Shown here in pieces: positions 9,847-20,041 of a stretch of 64,000 nucleotides of DNA. The stretch's first letter is position 1; every line of letters begins with the position of its first letter. The DNA comes from Astragalus membranaceus (taxonomy: Eukaryota; Streptophyta; Magnoliopsida; Fabales; Fabaceae): NCBI GenBank assembly GCA_039519185.1, contig CM076849.1, positions 56,989,087-57,053,086 on the forward strand, read 5' to 3'. The notes under the pieces were generated by a model. That model was not told the DNA's origin. It did no database searches and was given only the letters and a program-made list of their open reading frames with translations. The position numbers were made by a program, and so were the translations under genes.

Positions 9847-12317
9847 TGTAACACCCCTTTTCTAATAACTTAGCTTTTAAATAAAATCAGAGTCTCTTTT
9901 TTTTTTTTGAAAACAATTCAAGCGAGTGCTACATTTACTCCATAAATATCAAGATACATAACACCGTAAGGAAGGTTCAGTTCGCATCACTAAAACCAAT
10001 CACCACCAGCAGCGGAATAATAAAGAGTTCCAAAAAAAATTAAAACCAATACATCATCAACAAAGTCTAGCAGTTTTAAGAAAATAAAGCATAAACATAG
10101 GACACCCCCCCTGGTGCTACATATCAGAGCGTGACACTTCCTACCAGACGAAGGCATAAAGGAATCCTTCACTCGCTATTACCTGCACGTTGCCGACATA
10201 AGAAGCAACATAAAGGCAGTAGGGTGAGTCTCTTTTCATAATTAATAACATATGGAAATTAAGCAATGCGTAGGAAAAAGGGAAACCAAGCACACCAACT
10301 CACAACAATGGGACAATCACATGAACATTCTATATTCCAAACAGCACTACACAATATATGATTATGCATGTAATGCAACCCAAACTCCACGGGTACATGC
10401 ATGTCGGATCCGTCACCAAATACAAATAGGCCGTAGCCTCTGCTCACCAAATACAAATTAGGCCGTAGCCTCTGCTCACCAATAATGCACATGCTTCATG
10501 CGGTGTTATGGAGAATGCATCACAACACACCACAAATCAGTCAATTTCACATTTTAAATTCTAGTCTCACCATAGTGCATTAATTAACTCACCAAATTAA
10601 AATTAGGCCGAAGCCTCTGCTCACCAATCTCACCTCATCATCACTCACCAAGTCAGCTCACCACCCACACCAACACCCATTCAAATAGACCAACTTAGGA
10701 CATTGACAAGACATAGGGAAAGTGGGTAAAAATAGCCATTTGGACACTTGAACACCATCAGCCAGAAACACCAGTAAAAATAATTTATTTTTGCATAAAA
10801 TTGAGACTATTGGATAGACACTGAAATTAGCTTCAAAACGCATTTTGAACCGTTGCATTTGGATAACCGAGTCAAAAGTTACATTAAAAACAATTTAGGA
10901 AAAATGTTTAGACATTCTGGAAACTGGCGCATGGGCGCTGGGCGCCCAGGGGCAACACAGCGCTTGGCGCATGGGCGCTTGGCGCCCAGGAACAACACGC
11001 GCAACAGCGCACAGGCGCTAGGCGCCCAGGGGAACAACACGCACACAGGCGCATTGCGCCCAGCACAGCAACACGGCGCCCAGGCACTAGGCGCCTAAGA
11101 CCAACTTGCAACAAAACTCATTTTTCTTCGAAATTAATTTTACACGAGCCAAATGCTCAGGACATGAAAACCCAATAAAAATTTTATCAAAAACTGAACA
11201 TTATTTTTGGCGCCCATGCACTAGGCACCTAGTGAAAATTTGCAACTCAACTCCTTTGTTGCCAAAAATCATTTTTCATGAGCCATTTTACCTGAGTATA
11301 AAAACCTGAAAACAATTTTCGCAAAACTATCACCCGGACTTTGGGGCCCTTGGCGCCCATGACACAAGCAACATGTGCCAAGACTGGCAGCACAGGAACA
11401 CAGAATGGCAACACAGGCAACATGCACAGCACACAGTGACACCGAATGGCAACGCAGGGCAACAGAATTTTGGAAACAGGCGCAGCACACTGCTGGGCGC
11501 CTGGCGCCCATGACTAGGCGCAACACAGAATTTTTTCAGCATTATGCATATGGCGCCCAAGGCGCCTAGGGGCTCCCAAACAGAATTTTTCCACTTTCAA
11601 TTATCAATTAAAATCACCAAAACACTCCTATATATATATATATAATTAAAGTGTCACCATGATCCCCAATTTCACCAAATAAGCACCAATGAGACATATG
11701 ATCAAACATAGGGTATCCAATTCGCATTTAGCCACAACTCAAGCATCAATCATAAAATTCTCAACATAATAATTCAACAACAAGCATCACAATATTATAA
11801 TTCCTCATCAACAACACAATTCAATCATGGAACTAACCTAGGACCCTAACCCTAAGCAATTCCCAATTCGCATAGTATTAAGAACAAAAAGAGGACCCCC
11901 TAACCTTATGGAAGTCGAATTGCTAGCCAAGCTCCAAGGGAAGAATGCAAGCCACCAATGAGCCTCCTCCTCTTCTCTATGTGCTTCGCCTTCTCCTCTT
12001 CTTCTCTCCTTCTCTTCGCAACTTTTCTCTTCTCACTCTCTCTTACGTTACTTTTTCTTTCTTTTTCCCCACTTGAGTGAATTGCAACTAAACTCCCTAG
12101 ACCCCAAAGAGTCGACTCCTATGCCAAAGAAATGGGCCACGGGCCTAATTGTGGATCACGGGCCCTTGCTCGCACCACTTAAATAGTGACAACACCTCCT
12201 AATAAAATAAAATAAAATAAAATAATTAAATTCGAATTATTTAATTAAATTAAATAAATATTGTAAGCCTTAAATAACTTAATTAAATAAATAATTAAAT
12301 TATTTTGGGGCGTTACA
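9847..12317 (-). repeat. Tekay 3' LTR (2471 bp)
   Basis: Nearly identical to 16803-19270. On the minus strand it runs TGTAACGCCCC ... GGTGTTACA. It contains a dense GGCGCC/GCGC array at about 10925-11570, a (TA)n tract at 11632-11645 that could serve as TATA box, and a (AAAAT)n tract near 12206. Small ORFs of 60-85 codons inside occur in both LTRs and are not genes. Confidence 0.95.
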
Positions 12318-12331
12318 ACTCTCCCCCACTT
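12318..12331 (-). promoter_or_regulatory. Tekay polypurine tract
   Basis: On the minus strand AAGTGGGGGAGAGT lies immediately before the 3' LTR. This is the expected primer for plus-strand DNA synthesis. It slightly overlaps the gag-pol stop at 12330. Confidence 0.9.
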
Positions 12332-15300
12332 AGAATATTTCGTCCTCGAAATTACCTGAATCAAACAACTCCGGATATGCTTCCCGCATCTTACTCTCCA
12401 GTTCCCAAGTCACACTCTCACCAGCAGCTCCTAACCACACCACCTTCACCAAAGGAATTTCTTTCCCTCTCAGAGTCTTCACTTCTCTATCTTCAATCCG
12501 CACAGGCATAGTCTCCACGGTGAGATTATCCCGCACCTCTACTTCATCCATCTGAATCACATGAGACGGGTCCGGAACATACTTTCGAAGTTGTGACACG
12601 TGAAACACGTCATGCAAGTTCGAAAGATTAGGTGGTAGAGCCACCCTATAGGCAACACTTCCCACCCTCTCCGTAATCTGATACGGACCAATGAAACGGG
12701 GAGTTAACTTCTTAGATTTCAAGGCACGCCCAACACCAGTCACAGGAGTGACTCTCAGAAACACATGATCACCGGCCTGAAACTCTAAATCCTTCCTTCT
12801 CTTATCATGATAGCTCTTTTGTCGACTCTGCGACGCTTTCATCTTATCACAGATTAATTTTACCTTCTCAGTTGTTTCTCGCACAATTTCAGGCCCCAAC
12901 ACTGCACTCTCCCCAGATTCATACCAACACAACGGAGTTCTACATCTCCTGCCATACAACGCCTCAAACGGTGCCATACCAATACTAGAGTGAAAACTGT
13001 TGTTATAGGTGAACTCTATCAACGACAGATGAGAATCCCATGAACCTCCCTGCTCAAGAACACATGCCCTCAACAAGTCCTCTAACGACTGAATAGTCCT
13101 CTCCGTCTGACCATCTGTCTGCGGATGATAAGCGGAGCTCAACCTCAACTTAGAACCCAAAGCTTCTTGCAAACTTTTCCAAAATTCAGATGTGAATCTT
13201 GGATCTCTATCAGATACAATACTAAGCGGAACGCCATGCAACTTCACAATAGTCTTGATATAGATTTCTGCCAACTTTGGAACTGGATAGGTCATATTAA
13301 TTGGTAAGAAATGAGCAGACTTAGACAACCTGTCCACAACCACCCATATAGCATCAAACCCTCTCACTGTATTTGGCAAACCAGTTACAAAATCCATGGA
13401 AATGCTATCCCATTTCCATTCCGGAATCTCCAATGGTTGCATCAACCCCGCAGGCTTCTGATGCTCAATCTTAGACTTCTGACAAGTCAGACACGAATAC
13501 ACAAACTGCGCCACATCCTTCTTCATACCAGGCCACCAGAACATTCTCTTCAAATCTTGGTACATTTTCGTAGCTCCTGGATGAATACTCAACTTGCTCC
13601 TATGGCTCTCCTCAAGAATCATTCTCTTCATCTCAGCATCGTCAGGAATGCAGATCCTATCTCTGAATCTCAATACACCTTGGGAATCTAACTTGAAATC
13701 TCCATCCACATCTTGATCATTCACAACTAACAGGTCTACCAACTTTACATCTGACTTTTGGGCTTCTCGAACACTAATCAAAAATTCATTGCCGATCTTC
13801 AACATCCCCAATCTGACACTCTGCGGTGTCACTTCACAAACCAGACTCATGTCCCGAAACTGCTCAATCAACTCTAACTCTTTCACCATCATAGCCGACA
13901 TATGCAAACTCTTCCGACTTAAAGCATCAGCCACGACATTAGCTTTGCCGGGGTGATAGTTCAAGCCGAAATCATAATCCTTCAGCAATTCTAGCCAACG
14001 TCTCTGCCTCATATTTAGCTCCTTCTGATCAAACAAGTATTTTAGACTCTTATGGTCGCTAAACACTTCAAATCTGGTACCATACAGATAGTGTCTCCAA
14101 ATTTTCAGCACAAACACAATTGCAGCTAGCTCCAAATCATGAGTAGGGTAGTTCTTCTCATGGGTCCTCAACTGTCTGGACGCATAAGCTACTACCTTAC
14201 CCTCTTGCATCAATACACCTCCCAAACCCATCTTGGAAGCATCGCAATATACTACAAACGGTTGATCCGGAACAGGCAAGGTCAAAACGGGTGATGTAGT
14301 CAACCTCTTTTTCAACTCATTGAAGCTCTCCTCACAGCGAGCATCCCACACAAAAGCTCTTCCTTTACATGTCAATTGAGTCAACGGAAGTGCCAACCTC
14401 GAGAAACCTTCAATAAATCTCCTGTAGTAACCAGCTAATCCCAAAAAGCTTCTAATCTCTGTAACTGACTTCGGGCTCTCCCATTGGGACACAGCATCAA
14501 CCTTGGCTGGGTCCACAGCTATACCATTACCAGAGATAATATGACCAAGGAAACCTACTTCATTCAGCCAGAACTCACACTTAGACAATTTTGCATACAA
14601 TTTCTTTTCTTTCAAGACTTCCAGCACTAACCTCAAATGTTCTGCGTGCTCCTCTTCTGTCTTAGAATACACCAGAATGTCGTCAATAAACACAACTACA
14701 AACCGATCCAAGTAACTATGAAAAGTACGATTCATGTACTCCATAAACACACCCGGCGCATTGGTAACACCAAACGGCATAACAGAATACTCATAGTGCC
14801 CATATCTCGTTCTGAAAGCGGTTTTCTGAACGTCTTCATCCTTTACCTTGACCTGGTGATAACCCGACCTCAAATCGATTTTACTAAACACCTTAGCACC
14901 TACCAACTGGTCCATCAGATCATCAATTCTGGGAAGCGGATACCTGTTCTTTATCGTCACTTTGTTCAATTGCCTATAATCGACACAAAGTCTCATACTC
15001 CCGTCCTTCTTTTTCACTAACAATACCGGAGCACCCCACGGGGACACACTTGGCCTTACAAATTTCTTCTCATGCAGATCTTCTAATTGCTTTTTCAATT
15101 CAGACAACTCTGAGGCTGACATTCGGTATGGTGCCATAGACACAGGCCTAGTACCAGGTATAAGATCAATGGCAAACTCAACCTCCCTCTCTGGCGGGAC
15201 ACTTGGAATTTCATCCGGGAACACTTCAGGGAACTCACACACTACTTGAACCCTGTCAATGATCGCCTGATTCTCAGCAGACAATGACGCCATCAAGGCA

Positions 15301-16691
15301 AACAGATGAACTCCTTCCCTCATTACCTTATGCAAATGACCAGCAGGCAACAACACTGATTCTTCCTCTTCGGGAGGAAAGAAACTCACAGATCTCCGGA
15401 AACAATTAATATGCACATGGTTAAATACTAACCAGTCCATACCAAGAATGACATCCAACCCTCCCAACGGCAAACAAATTAGATCAACAAGAAAGTCTCT
15501 GCCGAAGATTGACAGAGGGCACTTAGCACACACAAGAGAGGTAGTTACTGAACCCTTAGCTGGAGTGTCAATAACCATCTCCCTCATCATAGAAGATAAA
15601 ACAAGGTCCAATTTCTCAGCACACAAAGCAGCAATAAATGAATGCGTAGCACCAGTATCAATAATAGCAATCAAAGGAATACCATTAATAAAACATGTAC
15701 CTCTAATCTCATTAGTATCCTCTGATCCTGCGAGAGCAAACACTTTTCCATGGGACTTCTCTTTCTTCGGCTTAGTACACTTAGTACTAATATGACCTGA
15801 TTCCCCGCAATTGTAGCACACCACATCCCTTTTCTCACATTTCGCAGCCACATGACCCTCTTTACCGCATTTGAAACATTTATTATCTGAGCAGTCAAAA
15901 CTCTTGTGACCCGGCTTGCCACACCTGTAGCACACAACCTTCGCAGGGGCATCTCCCCCACTTGTTTTCTTATTATCAGCATAACTCTGCTTACCTTTAC
16001 CAGCTGGAACCTCATATGGCTTACCCCGATTCTGAAATTTACCTCTCAGATCCCTCATGACCTTAGAATGAGCATTACTATCATCCTCATATATCCTGCA
16101 ACTGTCGATCAAATCAGCGAATACCCGAATCTTCTGGTACCCTACAGCCTTCTTGATATCAGCCCTCAGTCCATTCTCAAACTTAATACACTTTGAGAAC
16201 TCAGAATCAGCATCAGCATAATGGGGATAGAACTTAGCCAATTCAGTGAACTTGGCAGCATACTCTGTCACTGACATGCTTCCTTGCTTCAGCTCAAGGA
16301 ATTCTATTTCTTTCTTACCTCTCACATCTTCAGGAAAATACTTCCGCAAGAACTCTCTACGGAAAACAGCCCAAGTTATCTCTTCATTAGCAGTTTCTAA
16401 TCTCTGCCTCACCTCCATCCACCAATCATCAGCTTCCTCTGCCAGCGTATGTGTACCATACCTGACCTTCTGCGCATCATCACAATCCATGACCCGAAAT
16501 ATCCTTTCAATCTCTTTCAGCCATGCCAGAGCACCATCTGGATTATACTTGCCCTTAAAGACAGGTGGGTTCTCTCTCTGGAACGTAGCCAAATTGCGCG
16601 TCCCGTCATTAACAGCACCGGGTATATTACCCATCGCCCCGGCTATAGCCTGCAAGGCAGCAGCAAGTGCAGCATCGTCCCGTCTGGCCAT
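12330..16691 (-). CDS. Tekay gag-pol polyprotein with chromodomain
   Basis: A single 1453-codon frame. Gag fills about residues 1-235. Three CCHC zinc knuckles follow (CYRCGKPGH, CFKCGKEGH, CYNCGESGH; about 253-306), then a retropepsin (IIDTGATHSFI, about 343-353). Reverse transcriptase has VDYRQLN and the FIDD active site, then RNase H (VYCDASK, DHKSLKYL). Integrase has its HHCC region (CLTCQKSK), DDE core (MDFVTGLP, VSDRDPRF, QTDGQTER) and GPY/F module (RFIGPYQI). A C-terminal chromodomain (from about PVRIEDREV to the end) is typical of Tekay/Del chromoviruses and can guide insertion to marked chromatin. The ATG lies ~95 bp after the primer site. No stop or frameshift is present, so the copy could be active. 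Confidence 0.96.
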   Translation of the reverse strand: MARRDDAALAAALQAIAGAMGNIPGAVNDGTRNLATFQRENPPVFKGKYNPDGALAWLKEIERIFRVMDCDDAQKVRYGTHTLAEEADDWWMEVRQRLETANEEITWAVFRREFLRKYFPEDVRGKKEIEFLELKQGSMSVTEYAAKFTELAKFYPHYADADSEFSKCIKFENGLRADIKKAVGYQKIRVFADLIDSCRIYEDDSNAHSKVMRDLRGKFQNRGKPYEVPAGKGKQSYADNKKTSGGDAPAKVVCYRCGKPGHKSFDCSDNKCFKCGKEGHVAAKCEKRDVVCYNCGESGHISTKCTKPKKEKSHGKVFALAGSEDTNEIRGTCFINGIPLIAIIDTGATHSFIAALCAEKLDLVLSSMMREMVIDTPAKGSVTTSLVCAKCPLSIFGRDFLVDLICLPLGGLDVILGMDWLVFNHVHINCFRRSVSFFPPEEEESVLLPAGHLHKVMREGVHLFALMASLSAENQAIIDRVQVVCEFPEVFPDEIPSVPPEREVEFAIDLIPGTRPVSMAPYRMSASELSELKKQLEDLHEKKFVRPSVSPWGAPVLLVKKKDGSMRLCVDYRQLNKVTIKNRYPLPRIDDLMDQLVGAKVFSKIDLRSGYHQVKVKDEDVQKTAFRTRYGHYEYSVMPFGVTNAPGVFMEYMNRTFHSYLDRFVVVFIDDILVYSKTEEEHAEHLRLVLEVLKEKKLYAKLSKCEFWLNEVGFLGHIISGNGIAVDPAKVDAVSQWESPKSVTEIRSFLGLAGYYRRFIEGFSRLALPLTQLTCKGRAFVWDARCEESFNELKKRLTTSPVLTLPVPDQPFVVYCDASKMGLGGVLMQEGKVVAYASRQLRTHEKNYPTHDLELAAIVFVLKIWRHYLYGTRFEVFSDHKSLKYLFDQKELNMRQRRWLELLKDYDFGLNYHPGKANVVADALSRKSLHMSAMMVKELELIEQFRDMSLVCEVTPQSVRLGMLKIGNEFLISVREAQKSDVKLVDLLVVNDQDVDGDFKLDSQGVLRFRDRICIPDDAEMKRMILEESHRSKLSIHPGATKMYQDLKRMFWWPGMKKDVAQFVYSCLTCQKSKIEHQKPAGLMQPLEIPEWKWDSISMDFVTGLPNTVRGFDAIWVVVDRLSKSAHFLPINMTYPVPKLAEIYIKTIVKLHGVPLSIVSDRDPRFTSEFWKSLQEALGSKLRLSSAYHPQTDGQTERTIQSLEDLLRACVLEQGGSWDSHLSLIEFTYNNSFHSSIGMAPFEALYGRRCRTPLCWYESGESAVLGPEIVRETTEKVKLICDKMKASQSRQKSYHDKRRKDLEFQAGDHVFLRVTPVTGVGRALKSKKLTPRFIGPYQITERVGSVAYRVALPPNLSNLHDVFHVSQLRKYVPDPSHVIQMDEVEVRDNLTVETMPVRIEDREVKTLRGKEIPLVKVVWLGAAGESVTWELESKMREAYPELFDSGNFEDEIF

Positions 16692-16786
16692 TCTAACACT
16701 GCAACAGGAAACAAAATTCAGAAACGAGTAACAAACTCAATGTTACTCAACACGACGACTCGACTACCGGCCGGACAGACCGAACT

Positions 16787-16798
16787 GCTCTGATACCA
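16787..16798 (-). promoter_or_regulatory. Tekay primer binding site (tRNA-iMet)
   Basis: The minus strand reads TGGTATCAGAGC four bases after the 5' LTR end. This complements the 3' end of plant initiator tRNA-Met, the usual primer of this lineage. Confidence 0.95.
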
Positions 16799-16802
16799 CT
16801 AT

Positions 16803-19270
16803 TGTAACACCCATTTTCTAATAACTTAGCTTTTAAATAAAATCAGAGTCTCTTTTTTTTTTTTGAAAACAATTCAAGCGAGTGCTACATTTACTCCATA
16901 AATATCAAGATACATAACACCGTAAGGAAGGTTCAGTTCGCATCACTAAAACCAATCACCACCAGCAGCGGAATAATAAAGAGTTCCAAAAAAAATTAAA
17001 ACCAATACATCATCAACAAAGTCTAGCAGTTTTAAGAAAATAAAGCATAAACATAGGACACCCCCCTGGTGCTACATATCAGAGCGTGACACTTCCTACC
17101 AGACGAAGGCATAAAGGAATCCTTCACTCGCTATTACCTGCACGTTGCCGACATAAGAAGCAACATAAAGGCAGTAGGGTGAGTCTCTTTTCATAATTAA
17201 TAACATATGGAAATTAAGCAATGCGTAGGAAAAAGGGAAACCAAGCACACCAACTCACAACAATGGGACAATCACATGAACATTCTATATTCCAAACAGC
17301 ACTACACAATATATGATTATGCATGTAATGCAACCCAAACTCCACGGGTACATGCATGTCGGATCCGTCACCAAATACAAATAGGCCGTAGCCTCTGCTC
17401 ACCAAATACAAATTAGGCCGTAGCCTCTGCTCACCAATAATGCACATGCTTCATGCGGTGTTATGGAGAATGCATCACAACACACCACAAATCAGTCAAT
17501 TTCACATTTTAAATTCTAGTCTCACCATAGTGCATTAATTAACTCACCAAATTAAAATTAGGCCGAAGCCTCTGCTCACCAATCTCACCTCATCATCACT
17601 CACCAAGTCAGCTCACCACCCACACCAACACCCATTCAAATAGACCAACTTAGGACATTGACAAGACATAGGGAAAGTGGGTAAAAATAGCCATTTGGAC
17701 ACTTGAACACCATCAGCCAGAAACACCAGTAAAAATAATTTATTTTTGCATAAAATTGAGACTATTGGATAGGCACTGAAATTAGCTTCAAAACGCATTT
17801 TGAACCGTTGCATTTGGATAACCGAGTCAAAAGTTACATTAAAAACAATTTAGGAAAAATGTTTAGACATTCTGGAAACTGGCGCATGGGCGCTGGGCGC
17901 CCAGGGGCAACACAGCGCTTGGCGCATGGGCGCTTGGCGCCCAGGAACAACACGCGCAACAGCGCACAGGCGCTAGGCGCCCAGGGGAACAACACGCACA
18001 CAGGCGCATTGCGCCCAGCACAGCAACACGGCGCCCAGGCACTAGGCGCCTAAGACCAACTTGCAACAAAACTCATTTTTCTTCGAAATTAATTTTACAC
18101 GAGCCAAATGCTCAGGTCATGAAAACCCAATAAAAATTTTATCAAAAACTGAACATTATTTTTGGCGCCCATGCACTAGGCACCTAGTGAAAATTTGCAA
18201 CTCAACTCCTTTGTTGCCAAAAATCATTTTTCATGAGCCATTTTACCTGAGTATAAAAACCTGAAAACAATTTTCGCAAAACTATCACCCGGACTTTGGG
18301 GCCCTTGGCGCCCATGACACAAGCAACATGTGCCAAGACTGGCAGCACAGGAACACAGAATGGCAACACAGGCAAAAGGCACAGCACACAGTGACACAGA
18401 ATGGCAATGCAGGGCAACAGAATTTTGGAAACAGGCGCAGCACACTGTTGGGCGCCTGGCGCCCATGACTAGGCGCAACACAGAATTTTTTCAGCATTAT
18501 GCATATGGCGCCCAAGGCGCCTAGGGGCTCCCAAACAGAATTTTTCCACTTTCAATTATCAATTAAAATCACCAAAACACTCCTATATATATATATAATT
18601 AAAGTGTCACCATGATCCCCAATTTCACCAAATAAGCACCAATGAGACATATGATCAAACATAGGGTATCCAATTCGCATTTAGCCACAACTCAAGCATC
18701 AATCATAAAATTCTCAACATAATAATTCAACAACAAGCATCACAATATTATAATTCCTCATCAACAACACAATTCAATCATGGAACTAACCTAGGACCCT
18801 AACCCTAAGCAATTCCCAATTCGCATAGTATTAAGAACAAAAAGAGGACCCCCTAACCTTATGGAAGTCGAATTGCTAGCCAAGCTCCAAGGGAAGAATG
18901 CAAGCCACCAATGAGCCTCCTCCTCTTCTCTATGTGCTTCGCCTTCTCCTCTTCTTCTCTCCTTCTCTTCGCAACTTTTCTCTTCTCACTCTCTCTTACG
19001 TTACTTTTTCTTTCTTTTTCCCCACTTGAGTGAATTGCAACTAAACTCCCTAGACCCCAAAGAGTCGACTCCTATGCCAAAGAAATGGGCCACGGGCCTA
19101 ATTGTGGATCACGGGCCCTTGCTCGCACCACTTAAATAGTGACAACACCTCCTAATAAAATAAAATAAAATAAAATAATTAAATTCGAATTATTTAATTA
19201 AATTAAATAAATATTGTAAGCCTTAAATAACTTAATTAAATAAATAATTAAATTATTTTGGGGCGTTACA
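16803..19270 (-). repeat. Tekay 5' LTR (2468 bp)
   Basis: Mate of 9847-12317. About 8 substitutions separate the two, five of them within ~80 bp (11420-11496 versus 18375-18451). If the (TA)n tract at 18583-18598 is the TATA box, the GGCGCC-rich array (about 17880-18530) lies downstream of it in the transcribed leader. Confidence 0.95.
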
Positions 19271-19275
19271 GGTTG
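19271..19275. repeat. Target-site duplication, right copy (GGTTG)
   Basis: Second copy of the 5-bp duplication made by the Tekay insertion; it follows GGCGTTACA. Confidence 0.95.
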
Positions 19276-19677
19276 ACCCGACCCCAAAGGAATAGCTTCA
19301 GCAACAGACGGCCTATAACCCATTGGCATTCCCCAAGGAAATATCTGTGCATTCAGATGACCTTGTCCACTCGCCCCTGGAGGATGGGCAAAGTGACTGA
19401 CCCCTTGTTCATGAGTAGTTGTAACTTCAGCAGACACTGGAGGAGAAACGAAAGTAACAACCCCTTCAGGATTTACAACAGCGGTGGCCCCAGCAGCGCC
19501 CCCACCCCTCAGATTTTGTAGCATACTCATTACTTCGACCATCTGCGCTTCCATAGCCTCAACTTTAGCCTTCAAGGCCTGATTTTCCTGAGCCAGTTGC
19601 TCAGGGTTAAGAATCTCCACACCCAACTCGTCTTGACTCAGGTGGTCCTCATCTCCGAGATGCTGATTGCTAGCCAT
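19271..19677 (-). CDS. Ogre-A gag, N-terminal segment
   Basis: Starts at the ATG of MASNQHLGDED, a start also present in Ogre-B (MATNQ, 47100) and Ogre-C (MASNR, 52315). A short coiled-coil-like stretch (PEQLAQENQALKAKVEAMEAQM) precedes a Gly/Ala/Pro-rich linker before the frame runs into the Tekay LTR. The conserved upstream text (GKLVRPHRYFTRLQARL) is open in all three copies, so translation could start earlier or come from a spliced leader. The 407 nt here join the 9846-7852 segment in frame. Confidence 0.85.
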
Positions 19678-20041
19678 CAATCTTGCTTGTAGACGGGTGA
19701 AATAGCGATGCGGACGAACCAGCTTGCCCCTTTTTCTATTTGAAACAATTTTTTTTATTAAATGAAGAAATGAATTAATGAATGCAATGCATGAGATGCG
19801 GATGGATATTAGTTTTATGCCGTGAATCCCGAGGTGTTCCATCTTGTCACAAGCGCATAAACTTTGTTTTTGATCGAGGAATCGAAATAGCAAGTCGACA
19901 TACTTCATTTATTGAGAGTTCAAAGCTTTCATTAAAGGAAAAAAACAGTACAATATTCATAATGAACGAGACACAAGAGTACAGTATTCTGAATACAATA
20001 CTCGAAGTACATGATCAAGATAAAAAGTACAAACAAACGAC
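19678..20041 (-). other. Ogre-A spacer between ORF1 and gag
   Basis: Non-coding or partly open. The minus strand carries the segment around LLFRFLDQKQSLCACDK that is also found in Ogre-C (about 52085-52160), where it is fused directly to the ORF1 start by a deletion. No other feature was seen. Confidence 0.55.

Larger units (their letters stand above)
9847..19270 (-). mobile_element. Complete Tekay-like chromovirus (Ty3/gypsy) nested in Ogre-A gag
   Basis: A 9424-bp element with two LTRs (9847-12317 and 16803-19270), both TG...CA on the minus strand, a tRNA-iMet primer site, a polypurine tract, one uninterrupted gag-pol ORF with a C-terminal chromodomain, and a perfect 5-bp duplication. About 8 substitutions between the ~2.47-kb LTRs (0.3%) make it recent, probably well under a million years at usual plant rates. 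All parts needed for activity appear present. It disrupts Ogre-A gag. Confidence 0.96.

Noticed and set aside
10252..11569. Several 60-85-codon ORFs repeated at 17207-18524
   Set aside because: They are the same LTR sequence in both Tekay LTRs; not genes.
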